The notes beneath the pieces were generated by a model, which saw only the letters and a program-made list of their open reading frames with translations, did no database searches and had not been told where the DNA came from. The position numbers were made by a program, and so were the translations under genes. From Incurvaria masculella (lineage: Eukaryota > Arthropoda > Insecta > Lepidoptera > Incurvariidae), in assembly GCA_946894095.1 (NCBI GenBank), contig OX335652.1, positions 13,291,001-13,355,000 of the forward strand: a DNA stretch of 64,000 bases. Direction: 5' to 3'. Positions within the stretch are counted from its first letter, which is position 1. Every line of letters starts with the position of its first letter. Positions 54,951-64,000 of the stretch are shown here, in pieces.

Positions 54951-55845
54951 GCCGGCAACTGCGGCAAAGAAACGAGATTTAGAAACGGTGAGGTTGGATG
55001 GGGAGAAATGAGTTATGCAAGTTCCATGGTAAAACAGACCACATAGATTCAAGACGAAGAGAATCTAATACCTTCACTCTCCTCGCTCTGATAAGTCTTG
55101 GTGTGGCCGGCCGTAGACGAGGTCGTGAAATATGAATGCACATTAATACAGCTGCCAGCAGTCTCCGAACGGAATAACGCCGGCATTCATCTGTTACGTC
55201 GCCGAGTGGAGGAAATTAAGACGAACAAAAAGGCAGCCATTTATGAGGATTGAGTGCTTATCGGACATAAAGACGATCTGAATAGTGTTGCACAGGGCGG
55301 CGGAGACGGTTGGGACAGTGTTGAAGACGACACGTTAAAGAGAATTGACAAATGACTGTCGCTGCGCAGCGACGGAGGCGCGGAGCGTAATGAGTCGCTA
55401 CAGACAAAACGATAGTCGTCTACACAACGAATGGCTCTCTTGTCTTCGATTCTGGGAAATTGTAAGAACCCACCTACCCATTCAACGTGGATTAATTATG
55501 AGTGGGACAGAACCACACTATTGGTTAAGTTGAATCGCTAGGCTTAATCTAGGTGCGAATGTTTCATCTGATTGTTTCATTTCATACGGATTCATGCTAC
55601 CTGATGCTAACTTACATTCAAATATATTTCCCCACATTGGAACTATTTGTTATGCAAATTGACTGTTCGATCTTTGTATTGACCCGAAATATGGTTTGTT
55701 TGTTGGCATACCTAATCTGTGTCACACTTATTATTTCGAGTCAGTTGTCAGTTGGTTAGATTTCAAGTTCAGGGCATATGCTCGAATGAAGTTGCATCTT
55801 AATTTGAATATATCTTGGTTGTAAGGGTAGAAGCCATGTCAGACT
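54951..55845. other. Unannotated sequence
   Basis: No gene or repeat family is recognised. Confidence 0.35.
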
Positions 55846-56029
55846 AGGTAGGCAGCTGAAATTTTCACAGAGTATGTATTTATTTTGCCGCTGTAACAAC
55901 AAATAAGTAAAATGAAATAATATTAAAAAACTAAGGGGGGCCCCATACAAGGAACGTGATTTTTTTTGTGTTTAATGTGTGGTACGGAACCCTTCGTGTG
56001 CGAGCCCGACTCGCACTTGGCCGGTTTTC
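55846..56029 (+). mobile_element. Family L repeat, copy 14, truncated
   Basis: It starts at ctaggtaggcagctgaaatt and ends gactcgcacttggccggttt; the left foldback and (GTCC)n part are missing. Confidence 0.85.
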
Positions 56030-56032
56030 TTA

Positions 56033-56150
56033 TTGCCGTTTCGACCATCTTTTATTCAATACGATGGTCCCAACCCGGGCAGGATTAGCCCTAACAGCTA
56101 GAAAGGACCTTCAGTTGCATGTGGAATCCGAACCACGAACGACAAAATAT
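56033..56150 (-). mobile_element. SINE tail fragment
   Basis: It begins ttgccgtttcgaccatcttt, then cgatggtcccaacccgggca, then gtggaatccgaaccacg: the inverse of the tail start and the head-tail junction of the 5S-headed SINE at 31000-31130. The 5S head itself is not present. Confidence 0.6.
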
Positions 56151-57754
56151 TCGTCGGCTCTGACCACAGTGACAGGTATGAAGTGGGATCAATTGTCTCG
56201 CAAGTGCGGAACCCACACAACCAGGCCTGCACACAACACATCCACAGGATAGCTCCACGCACAGTGACCATATCGGATGCTATTTTGGAAAACTGCTCGG
56301 CGAAATCACGAGCAAAATCAGACTCGAGCTCCGCCGACTCCGAGCTCAGATCAAATTAGGGAGGCCCCTTTCCGCCGACGTGAGCGGTCCCCTCCGGCGC
56401 TTCGGAAAATGTATCCCGTGACGGAACGAGCCCGTGGAGAGGGGCGCGAGGCGATTCTGCCTGTGCGAGCATGCAGATGCCATCGCAAGGTTGTCCGTGA
56501 CGGGGGCCGTGTGCACGCGGGGCGCGGCGGGGCAGGGCGGGGCGCGGCAGGGCGGGGGGGAGGTGCGGCGGCGAGGGTCGCGGGAGACAGTGTTATTGAT
56601 TGATGGATGAGTGGCCTGGCCTCCGCCGCCGCGCAGCTCGATACAGCGACATTGGACGTCGTCGCGCTCGGCGCTCCCACCGCAGACCACACCGAAAATC
56701 ATTCCTACGGCGTTGGTTAGATTTGAATGTCAGATGATAATTTTGAAATTACTGCGATCGTTAGACATGTTTGAAAAACGTTACGGCTTTTCACGCGGCG
56801 GGACATTTTCCGACGTTTCGAGCTAATCATTCAGCCTGTTATCAAGTAGGCATCCGCCACGTTCGTACGCAGCAGACGACTGTTGCGACGATGTCAGAGT
56901 CACTTTTACGACTGCTATCATCGCGCTGAGAATGTTTTTTATCGTCCGATTATTTATTATTGTCTGAACTTATTATAATATGAATAAGAGGCTGAACAAA
57001 TATGCAGAATATGTGTTGGTCTAGCTAGACATTTGCCTGAAGCAGGACTCGAACCTACAGGAAAAATCTTTAGCGCCGAAAACATATTGCTCCGATATAG
57101 GGGTCGATGTTTAAGGTTGTTTAAAATCTGACCTAGTTCGAACATCTTTAAACATGTGTGTCATTCTCTAATTTTAAAACTACAAAATTAGTTTTCAGTG
57201 ATTCCAAAAAGTTATCTAAATTATTTTCTTTCGGAAACTGTTCATAGCTTCGACATTAAATGCCTATGCCCAACAAAATAATAGGATTTTCCATTCATCT
57301 AGCGGCTTCTGCCACGCTGCTCTGACTCTTATGGCCGCCTTAACCTCAAATTAATGGGAAAGCGGTAAAGTCGTAACCATTAAAACATACAAAATATTAA
57401 GTAATAAACGTTTTAACAACTTCAAACTGTCGTACCACTATCATCGAAACTTTCCGGAACAGTAACAAACTTCAATATTTCACAAAGTTTACGAACAAAA
57501 TGTTCCCAAATACATAATTGATAATAAGTCGAGAATAGTAAATTGACGTGAATAGGCCATACTCGCCGGAGAAGCGGCGTTTAATTAATAATGCCTCGAC
57601 CGCGGCGACAAAGGAATTCATAAAAAAATCTCGGCTGTCGGAATCGTCTCGAAGACAATGGCCGCAATCAAGCGGGCGGTCAAGTCGTGCCGCCTCCTCA
57701 CCGCGGCCGCTGCGTGTCGCGGGGGGAGGGCGCTGCGAGCGGGAACTCGGGTGT
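56151..57754. other. Unannotated region, GC-rich at 56330-56600
   Basis: The GC-rich part gives open frames in several frames without domains. Near 57048 the minus strand has a B-box-like ggttcgagtcc, but no clear A box, so I do not call a SINE. Confidence 0.35.
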
Positions 57755-57938
57755 CCATTCTTGGAATTCCGCGCTCAGGAATCGGAAAACTTTCAGTCGA
57801 GTCTTGTCAAAGCATTTTTCTCGGCGGAATGATTCCGGAGCACGGTATTACAATCAAAGCCGACGGTCGACCAAATCGCCATAAGCGGTTTTCTCGACTG
57901 GAAGATTCCCGATTCCTGAGCGCGGAATTCCAAGAATA
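57755..57938. mobile_element. Small TIR element, 184 bp
   Basis: The left end attcttggaattccgcgctc then aggaatcgg is the exact inverse, for about 27 bp, of the right end ccgattcctgagcgcggaat then tccaagaat. The interior has no repeat landmark. Open frames of 93 codons (plus) and 149 codons (minus) cross it, and I treat these as chance. Confidence 0.65.
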
Positions 57939-60900
57939 GGCCCACTTGTCTCGTGCCCGCCTCAGAAAGATTTCTTTATAGAATGCACACCAAAGGTCCA
58001 GAATAGCGATAACGCCCATGAGCATTCGGAAATATGCGAATACTACGAATTTGAACGATCTGCCTGTTCGGTTCGTACGCTTCGATCGACGGTTCGGCTC
58101 TTCCATGTTAGATCGACGGTGAAAATATTCAGTCCCTCCCTGTCTGGCACGAGATCTGAAGTGGAAAGGGAATCGCCGAATCACGCTGAACAGTTCTCGG
58201 GGCACTTGCCGTGGAACAAGAGATAGAGCACGCTCAGGGTGCCGACGTCCCTGCATAGTTGGAGTGGTTCTCAGTTGCTGACACCCCCAATCAATCTTTC
58301 ATCAACCTTTCTCCAACCTTTTAAATCTCGCCGCCCAGAGAGAGATTTATTTTAAGATTAGGATGTTTCCTGACATAGATTTCTGATTTGGAGACATTAA
58401 TAGAACCACTGTACGACTCCAACTTACCCAAAATACGTCGCTCATCTATTCTACCAACCAGGTTCTGGTACGCATAAAATTTTCAAGTTCTGAGAATCGA
58501 TGCACATGGATGATATGTGTGGACGATGGACGATGCGCATGTTCATTTCGCTTGTGATAATTACTTTGTGTAAGTTACGTGTTATCAAACAAAATACCTG
58601 TGTAGGACCACAAAAACTTGACTGATAAAAACATATCGCCCGGGCCGGCAGCAACACGGCGCTCATAGAAAAGTAGACCGTCGATAACATTGAACGTTCT
58701 TCGCTTTGGCACCATTTGCATAAGTTAGAAAGTCGATAACCGAATATAGCGAATGAGTCAGGCCTCGCACCGCGGAACCCGAAGCGCCAACTCGACTCGC
58801 CGCCTGAGTATTTGAAAACGTGGGCTACGAACGCAAAACGACGCCGCTATCGATTCCAGGATAGAGGGTCAGATTTGTTTATCGCAATATGGCTCGCGCT
58901 CTAAGTTCACGTCACCGACCGAAAAATATATTCCGTACGTGGATCAGGGTCGACGAGACCAAGTAGGTACGCCTTAGATGGCGAAGACAGCTTCATTCGT
59001 AAATAAAATACACCCATCGCAGACTGGAGGGAAATGCTTTTAGCGTTGACAAACGATTCTCCGACGATTTCTTGCCATCTTGCGGGTGACAGACCACAAA
59101 TCGTGTATCGCGACCGCTGTAAATAAGTGGTGTCGTTCATTTGATATTTCGGAATGGACGAGCAAATGGGACGTACTAGTGAGTGCACACGTCAATAATA
59201 CTCGAGGTGTCTCGGAGACGACACTATGCGGAGAACGGCTGCCATCTCCGTGCTCCGCGCACCACGTAGTCACCTTCTTCGCAGCGAATTGAGCATAAAG
59301 ACGAGACGTCGAAAATAAAATTGCGTCGAGCGAAAAATTCGCAGAGGCGAGGTGACGCTGAATAATGCCTGGCTGGCAAAAATAGAAGAAAATTGGGGAT
59401 ATCATATAAGACCATAACTTTGCAGATCGTCATTTTCAAGTCGAGTTAATTTTTTCCATTTCTAGCGCATTTTTCCATTTTTCAGCGAACCAGAACTACG
59501 GGAATATAATGAACAGGTTGTTACGATAAGGAACTATATCATATGATACAATCCTTGCATCAAGATCCGGCGGATAGGGCGAAAATTACAATTATATCAC
59601 CGACGACGTGACTAAACCATCGTCCAGTCTATACTTGGAATTACTTGCCATTTCATCTGCGGCTCGAATGTACACTAAGACGACGCAGCAAAAAAGTAAT
59701 GTAACATGTACTCAGAGTATGCAGCTAGCATGTAAGTAGGTATAGAAGCGAGCTAAGTGGGCTCAGCTAAAGTCAAGGTGAACCAGATATCGCGATCCGA
59801 TCGCGGCGGGCTGATGTAACTCGAGGATTGACTGAATGTATAGGCACGGGCGGGAAAAGTCACTAAGCGGCAACTTTTTGCGTCGACATTTAAGTCAATA
59901 ATAATGTGAAATATGTAATATTTTCGGAAAACAATTAGGACTGTCTAGAGTTAGTATGTTTCAGCCCGCCAAGTATTTTGATGAAGGTTGACATCAGTTG
60001 CACCAATTTCAGATCCTATGCATTTCAGTTACTGAGACAACTCATAATTCTATAGAAATAGCTTTGATCGCCGATGTGCCGAATGATTCTTTATTCGTGG
60101 CAAATAATGAATGCAAAGTTTGGAAAGTGTGACTACCTGAACAACTCAGAAATTAAGTAGATCGTGAAAGGTTACACTTGACAAATACAAGATACATTGA
60201 AACACTATTTTTAGATAGGGAGCCAAATTTACATCCGCAGGTCAAAGAAGATATCCTAGTACTCGGCGAAGCTGGTATATATGTGCAGATTGAAAACTTT
60301 TTTCATCAGAATATCATTTACACCTCTTAGGTTAAGTTAGGTTAGGTTTACCGTATGATTAGATCGACATGTAGACAGGACAATCGGAGATACATTATAA
60401 GTTTCCTCTAGGTGACACTACCAGGCATTTCGCTCGGCAAGACCGATGGTAGCCGATGCGACCAGCCGGTCGAAAACCGATCCTCCGAGACTTGTGAATA
60501 GTATTCCATACACAGTACTATACGTGTTAGTTCACGAGACATTTTCTCCTTCAAGAACTGCTCCCGACAGGTCTCGGTACGATAGCCCCGTGACATTTTA
60601 CGAGTTTCTCGACGCATTGCCCGCTTCACATCTCCAATTGGGCGCGAGTGGCAAGTTGTCATGAGTTATACGTCTGGCTCCTTCACGGCTCAGATGGTTT
60701 CAGCTCGAGGCAACTCGATCAAACTTTATAGGACAAATTGACTGCAATTTTTACGGTCCCGTCGCAAAAATGGACCTCTATGGCCTGGCTCCGTGTCCCA
60801 CGACGTTCGGTGGTTTAATGTTTCTTCTATTACCAATTGTTTGAAAATTCCACAAAAAAAATAATACTGAATGAATATGTGTAGGTGCTTCATTGATAAT

Positions 60901-61649
60901 TTTATTATTTTCAAATATTATAATAATATCAGCATTAATTTCAAAAAAATCATCATCTTCTGAGCGAATGCCTTTTTCTCTTCACTTTTTCTTACTTACA
61001 GTAATTTTCTTAATTTTTTATGCATAAATTGCACTTATTTTTTCCATTATTATAACTTTTGAATCATATATTTTTTTACTTAAGCCCTCATTTAACTTTT
61101 TTTACTATTAGGACAAGCACTGTAATGTTGTGTATTAACAAATTACTTTTGCCCAAAACGTCACAATTTTTGAAAACAAGCTAGATTTCTGAAGCGCTAA
61201 TTATGTATGAAATTGAAAAATAATCATCAGGCGAGGGCAAATGTCCAGCAGTGACGGGACTATCGGCACGTGAACACGTTCACGCTTGACCGGTCCACTT
61301 CCAAAAGCGGATACGAACGTCTTTTGTTGGTCCACTCAACAAGGTCAACGTTATACATTCAATTTGTATAGATACGAAGTGTTGCCAGGAAGAAACTATG
61401 GGCAGAATAGAGCGCCAGGGGCAGCCTACGCCATTTTCACTCCATAAACTCGCAAACATCCATTACACGCACGGTAATGAGGGCAGCCGCTCGCAAACAA
61501 AGCGCAGATAAGATCGGACGACCGTCCGCCGCAGACAATGTGGGCTGCCGTCACTAGCGCCGCGCGCAACCGCCGAACCTTCTCCACTGCAGGCTGCAGA
61601 TAACGATACGTACAAACCACAGAAGAGAAAAGGAAAGAGAAGTGTTGCG
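57939..61649. other. Long unannotated stretch
   Basis: No gene is recognised in 3.7 kb. A short interstitial run aggttaagttaggttaggtt lies at 60330-60350, which resembles the insect telomere unit TTAGG but has only two exact units. Open frames at 58907-59439 and 60408-60664 overlap antisense and lack domains. A piece near 61232 (gcaaatgtccagcagtg) resembles an RTE 3' end. Confidence 0.4.
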
Positions 61650-61912
61650 GAGAAGGCTCGTAGCCTAGTGGCGCCTAGCCTGGGGTCTGGGTTCAAATCG
61701 TCCTCGCCCCGTTCATGCACCAATCTCTTTCGCTTTCTTTGTGGGATAAGTGCATTTCCTCACGAATGCGAGCGGTGCGGTAGGGTTTAAGCCCGCCCGG
61801 GTTGGTACCAACGCATTGGATTAAAATATGGTCGAAGCGGCAATGAAAAATTGTGCGTGTTTTCCATCCAGTCCAATGTTGCCGTGCTCGAACGGTACGA
61901 ACGGTAGGTTCC
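61650..61912 (+). mobile_element. tRNA-headed SINE, truncated tail
   Basis: The head has A-box-like tagcctagtggcgcctagcc (61661) and B box ggttcaaatcg (61690-61700). The leader cgttcatgcaccaatctctt and gtgggataagtgcatttcc follow, then the tail module (gcggtagggtttaagcccgc, ccgggttggtaccaacgcat, atggtcgaagcggcaatgaa, ttttccatccagtccaatgt) to about 61912. Confidence 0.75.
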
Positions 61913-62675
61913 AGTGAGCTGCCGCGACCTGTACTTCGCAAAGCAACAGCGCAGTAAAGAGCAAAAGCTTTGTATTAGGCGGCTCGCGATTACGATCGAA
62001 CCTTATCATTAATCATTCATATTATGACCGACGACTAATGATTGTTACGGTTGTTCAACACAATATCACAACTAACACTCTCTAACTGATCTGTGATAAT
62101 ACTAAAGAGTTTTACTTAGTCAAAGTTAATAATATTAGGATCAGGGAGAGTCGCCAGGGATGGTCGGGAGGGGCTGCTGCCCCTCCTAGTGCCTCATATG
62201 CCCCACTTAAGGTCGGCCCGTAAGCATCAGAAAATTTCGCCACCCATACAAAAGTAGTTTACTACTGTTCCAACTTACTTGATATTTGGTATCTAATATT
62301 AGGCTACAAATATCTGTGTCTGCATGTCTTTGTTGTTTCGATAAATGTATTCTGTGTCAAACCACAGAGAAAACAAAATTAGTATGAAGATTTTCTTTTT
62401 GCTTTAATTTCATTCGGTTTGGATTTAAAAAAAAAAACAAAAGCTTGCAGACACAGATTTGTTACCTGATATCAGATATTAAATATCAATTTAATTGGAA
62501 TAGCTGTTTCCAAATGATTAGTAAACTACCAACCATTCATGCTATTCCTATCCTCCATATGTCAACCTTACCCTCTCCCCCGTCCGGACCTATTTAGGCC
62601 ATAGACTTATCACCATCCATATGATAAAATAATTCAAGCTATATTGAACATTTGCGTTTGACTTAAGAATTCATA
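61913..62675. other. Unannotated sequence
   Basis: AT-rich from 62100. No feature is recognised. Confidence 0.35.
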
Positions 62676-63225
62676 TTAAGGTGGCCCATCCCGCTCATCT
62701 CCCCATACAAAAGGGGAAAGAAGATCACGCCCATATTTCTTGTCAGAGATCCAAAATTTTGCTCAAATTTGCTTTATTTGATCGAACTAGATGTCTGATG
62801 ACAATTGACATTGTAAAATTGTGTTTGGTTTCTAAGTTATAGGGTCCGAAAGTTCGAATTTTTCGCGCGTTTTATACAATAACTTTGGAGGTGGATTACG
62901 CAATGATAAAGTAAGAACATCGTAAAAAGATTAGTCATCAGACATAGCTTATTTATTCAAAATTTACGATCTATTTGGTTTTTGTTAGATTTTTTACTAC
63001 AGACGTCGTGGTTTACTTTTAGCTATAAGTCGTTTTGAAATTAAAATTTTCGTAAATGTTACCAAATCATACACTATGCACATTGTCTTTTTTGTGGACA
63101 TGTTGCATCTTCCTCATCACAGAGCCTGTCTTATTCTTTGAAACAGAGAAGGTCCCAGAGCGCAACAGCACGGTTTTGTACCGTGCCCGCGAATGAGTTA
63201 GGCCCGCCGGGTTGGGCCACCTTAA
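62676..63225. mobile_element. TTAA-flanked element, second type (550 bp)
   Basis: The left end is TTAAggtggcccatcccg (62676) and the right end is cgggttgggccaccTTAA (ending 63225): inverted ends of about 14 bp with one mismatch, inside TTAA. The interior is AT-rich and non-coding, with a short GC-rich end (gtgcccgcgaatgagttagg). TTAA target use points to piggyBac-type mobilisation in trans. The ends differ from those of elements A and B. Confidence 0.7.
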
Positions 63226-63373
63226 AATTTAAATTTAAAGCAATAGTATAAGCCAGCCTTTATCTTAGCCAAATTGAATAGTTCATGATGTCAAATGATT
63301 TCCGGTGCGTGATATCCACATAAAGTTTAATAGGGTAGCAGCCTCAGCTCGAAAAGAAAGGAGATGTGACATC
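63226..63373. other. Unannotated spacer
   Basis: No feature is recognised. Confidence 0.3.
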
Positions 63374-63537
63374 TAAGCCCCGATTGCACGAAGAGACGGC
63401 TGAGTTGATCAATGTTCAAACACGTCACTTTTAGTGAACCGAATAGAGTTCCTTCCATACTGTGCACACAAATTGTCGTGTTTAATCATATTTTGACGTT
63501 GATTTTGATGTTTTTCCTTTAGTGCACTCGGCCCTCA
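63374..63537 (-). repeat. Dispersed repeat (family Q), copy 2
   Basis: Inverse of 47649-47812: aagccccgattgcacgaaga, ggctgagttgatcaatgttc, acacgtcacttttagtg, ccttccatactgt, gtttaatcatattttgacgt, ttttgatgttttt, agtgcactcggccctcag. An insertion or loss around acacaaattgtcgtg distinguishes the copies. Confidence 0.7.
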
Positions 63538-64000
63538 GTGTGCCTACAATGCGACCAGCTGTCGTCAATTTTCTAAAACTACCGACCCATTTTGGAACGC
63601 ATTTTGGAAGCACATTCGCGAGCGTTTGTATCGTCAATATGTCCATACGGCGGCGGCGACCTGGGTAACGTCTAGATGACAATTCTCTTTTATTTTCTCT
63701 TCTTTGATTCATACGCGATATCTATGTGAAGATCAAATTGAATATAAACAGTATCACATTTTCTTGCCACATTAAAGAAGAACCAGCAATGCCTACTTTT
63801 AGAGACGATTAAAAGACACCGGTGCAGTGGTACAGGGTACAGAGATACGACATTCCCAAGGTAAAAGAGTAATGCCCGTTTTAGTATAATCCCCCGCTTC
63901 ACATTTCCAATGCGACGTGCTCTAACACCTAACAATGGAACAATGAGGCCTGAGAACCGCTACCGCTCAGTAATAAATGAGTTATTGTTGCGTGATGTGT
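63538..64000. other. Low-copy repeat block and unannotated end of window
   Basis: The block tgcctacaatgcgaccagct then gtcgtcaattttct resembles 15660-15710. The rest shows no feature. Confidence 0.35.

Noticed and set aside
57040..57130. tRNA gene or SINE head on the minus strand
   Set aside because: There is a B-box-like ggttcgagtcc, but no A box at proper distance and no paired acceptor ends.
60330..60350. Telomere-like TTAGG run
   Set aside because: Only two exact units with an imperfect third; too short to be telomeric.
1..64000. CRISPR arrays, bacterial operons, rRNA operons, phage genes
   Set aside because: There is no array of identical short repeats with unique spacers, no dense coding and no ribosome binding sites; the composition and repeats are those of an insect nuclear genome.

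Overview
This window looks like nuclear DNA from a lepidopteran insect (moth or butterfly). It has no operons, ribosome binding sites or long open frames. It is built almost entirely from interspersed repeats of kinds I know from Lepidoptera: an abundant repeat of about 280-300 bp that opens TTTAGGGTTCCGTACCC and carries a (GTCC)n tract, SINEs with tRNA-like heads, a SINE with a 5S rRNA head, RTE-clade LINE remains, and many inverted-repeat (MITE-like) elements. I recognise no intact host gene. The coding traces are a decayed RTE LINE 3' end (5272-5885, minus), a small RTE scar (6858-6985), and the C-terminal part of a retrotransposon-type protein with a PD-(D/E)XK-like motif (44548-45078). 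Two candidate host exons on the minus strand (7402-7443 and 54254-54526) appear only as findings. The window reads as a gene desert or as intronic DNA.

Layout. 1-5100: a head-to-head MITE pair, unique AT-rich DNA, a 17-bp-arm hairpin and a hAT-type MITE with an exact 8-bp target duplication. 5270-7000: RTE remains. 7290-7560: a GC-rich island. 7693-10193: a composite element whose core is a decamer array phased at 10 bp, split by nested elements. 12053-15623: a TA-flanked MITE followed by TTAA-flanked element A (3.0 kb). 15840-26270: scattered SINE and repeat fragments in mostly unique DNA. 26270-27527: a satellite-like array of five units. 27779-32734: repeats, a fresh 172-bp tandem duplication, and two SINEs with different heads but one shared tail. 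33225-36540: densely packed MITEs. 36790-40978: element B (4.2 kb), an inverted, nearly identical relative of A that holds a 9.5-copy array of exactly 100 bp. 41171-45078: MITEs and the PD-(D/E)XK fragment. 45440-50350: mostly unique DNA with a 24-G run. 51107-52447: two TA-flanked MITEs, tail to tail. 53021-53477: a 295-bp tandem duplication. 54000-64000: mostly unique DNA with SINE fragments and a second type of TTAA-flanked element.

The most notable structure is the A/B pair. These are two TTAA-flanked elements in opposite orientation about 21 kb apart. They share a tRNA-like sequence and two nested repeat copies, and one of them holds a young 100-bp satellite that the other lacks. The decamer array and the sharing of one SINE tail by 5S-type and tRNA-type heads come next. 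Family assignments rest on motifs, termini and target duplications read by eye; no database search was possible.
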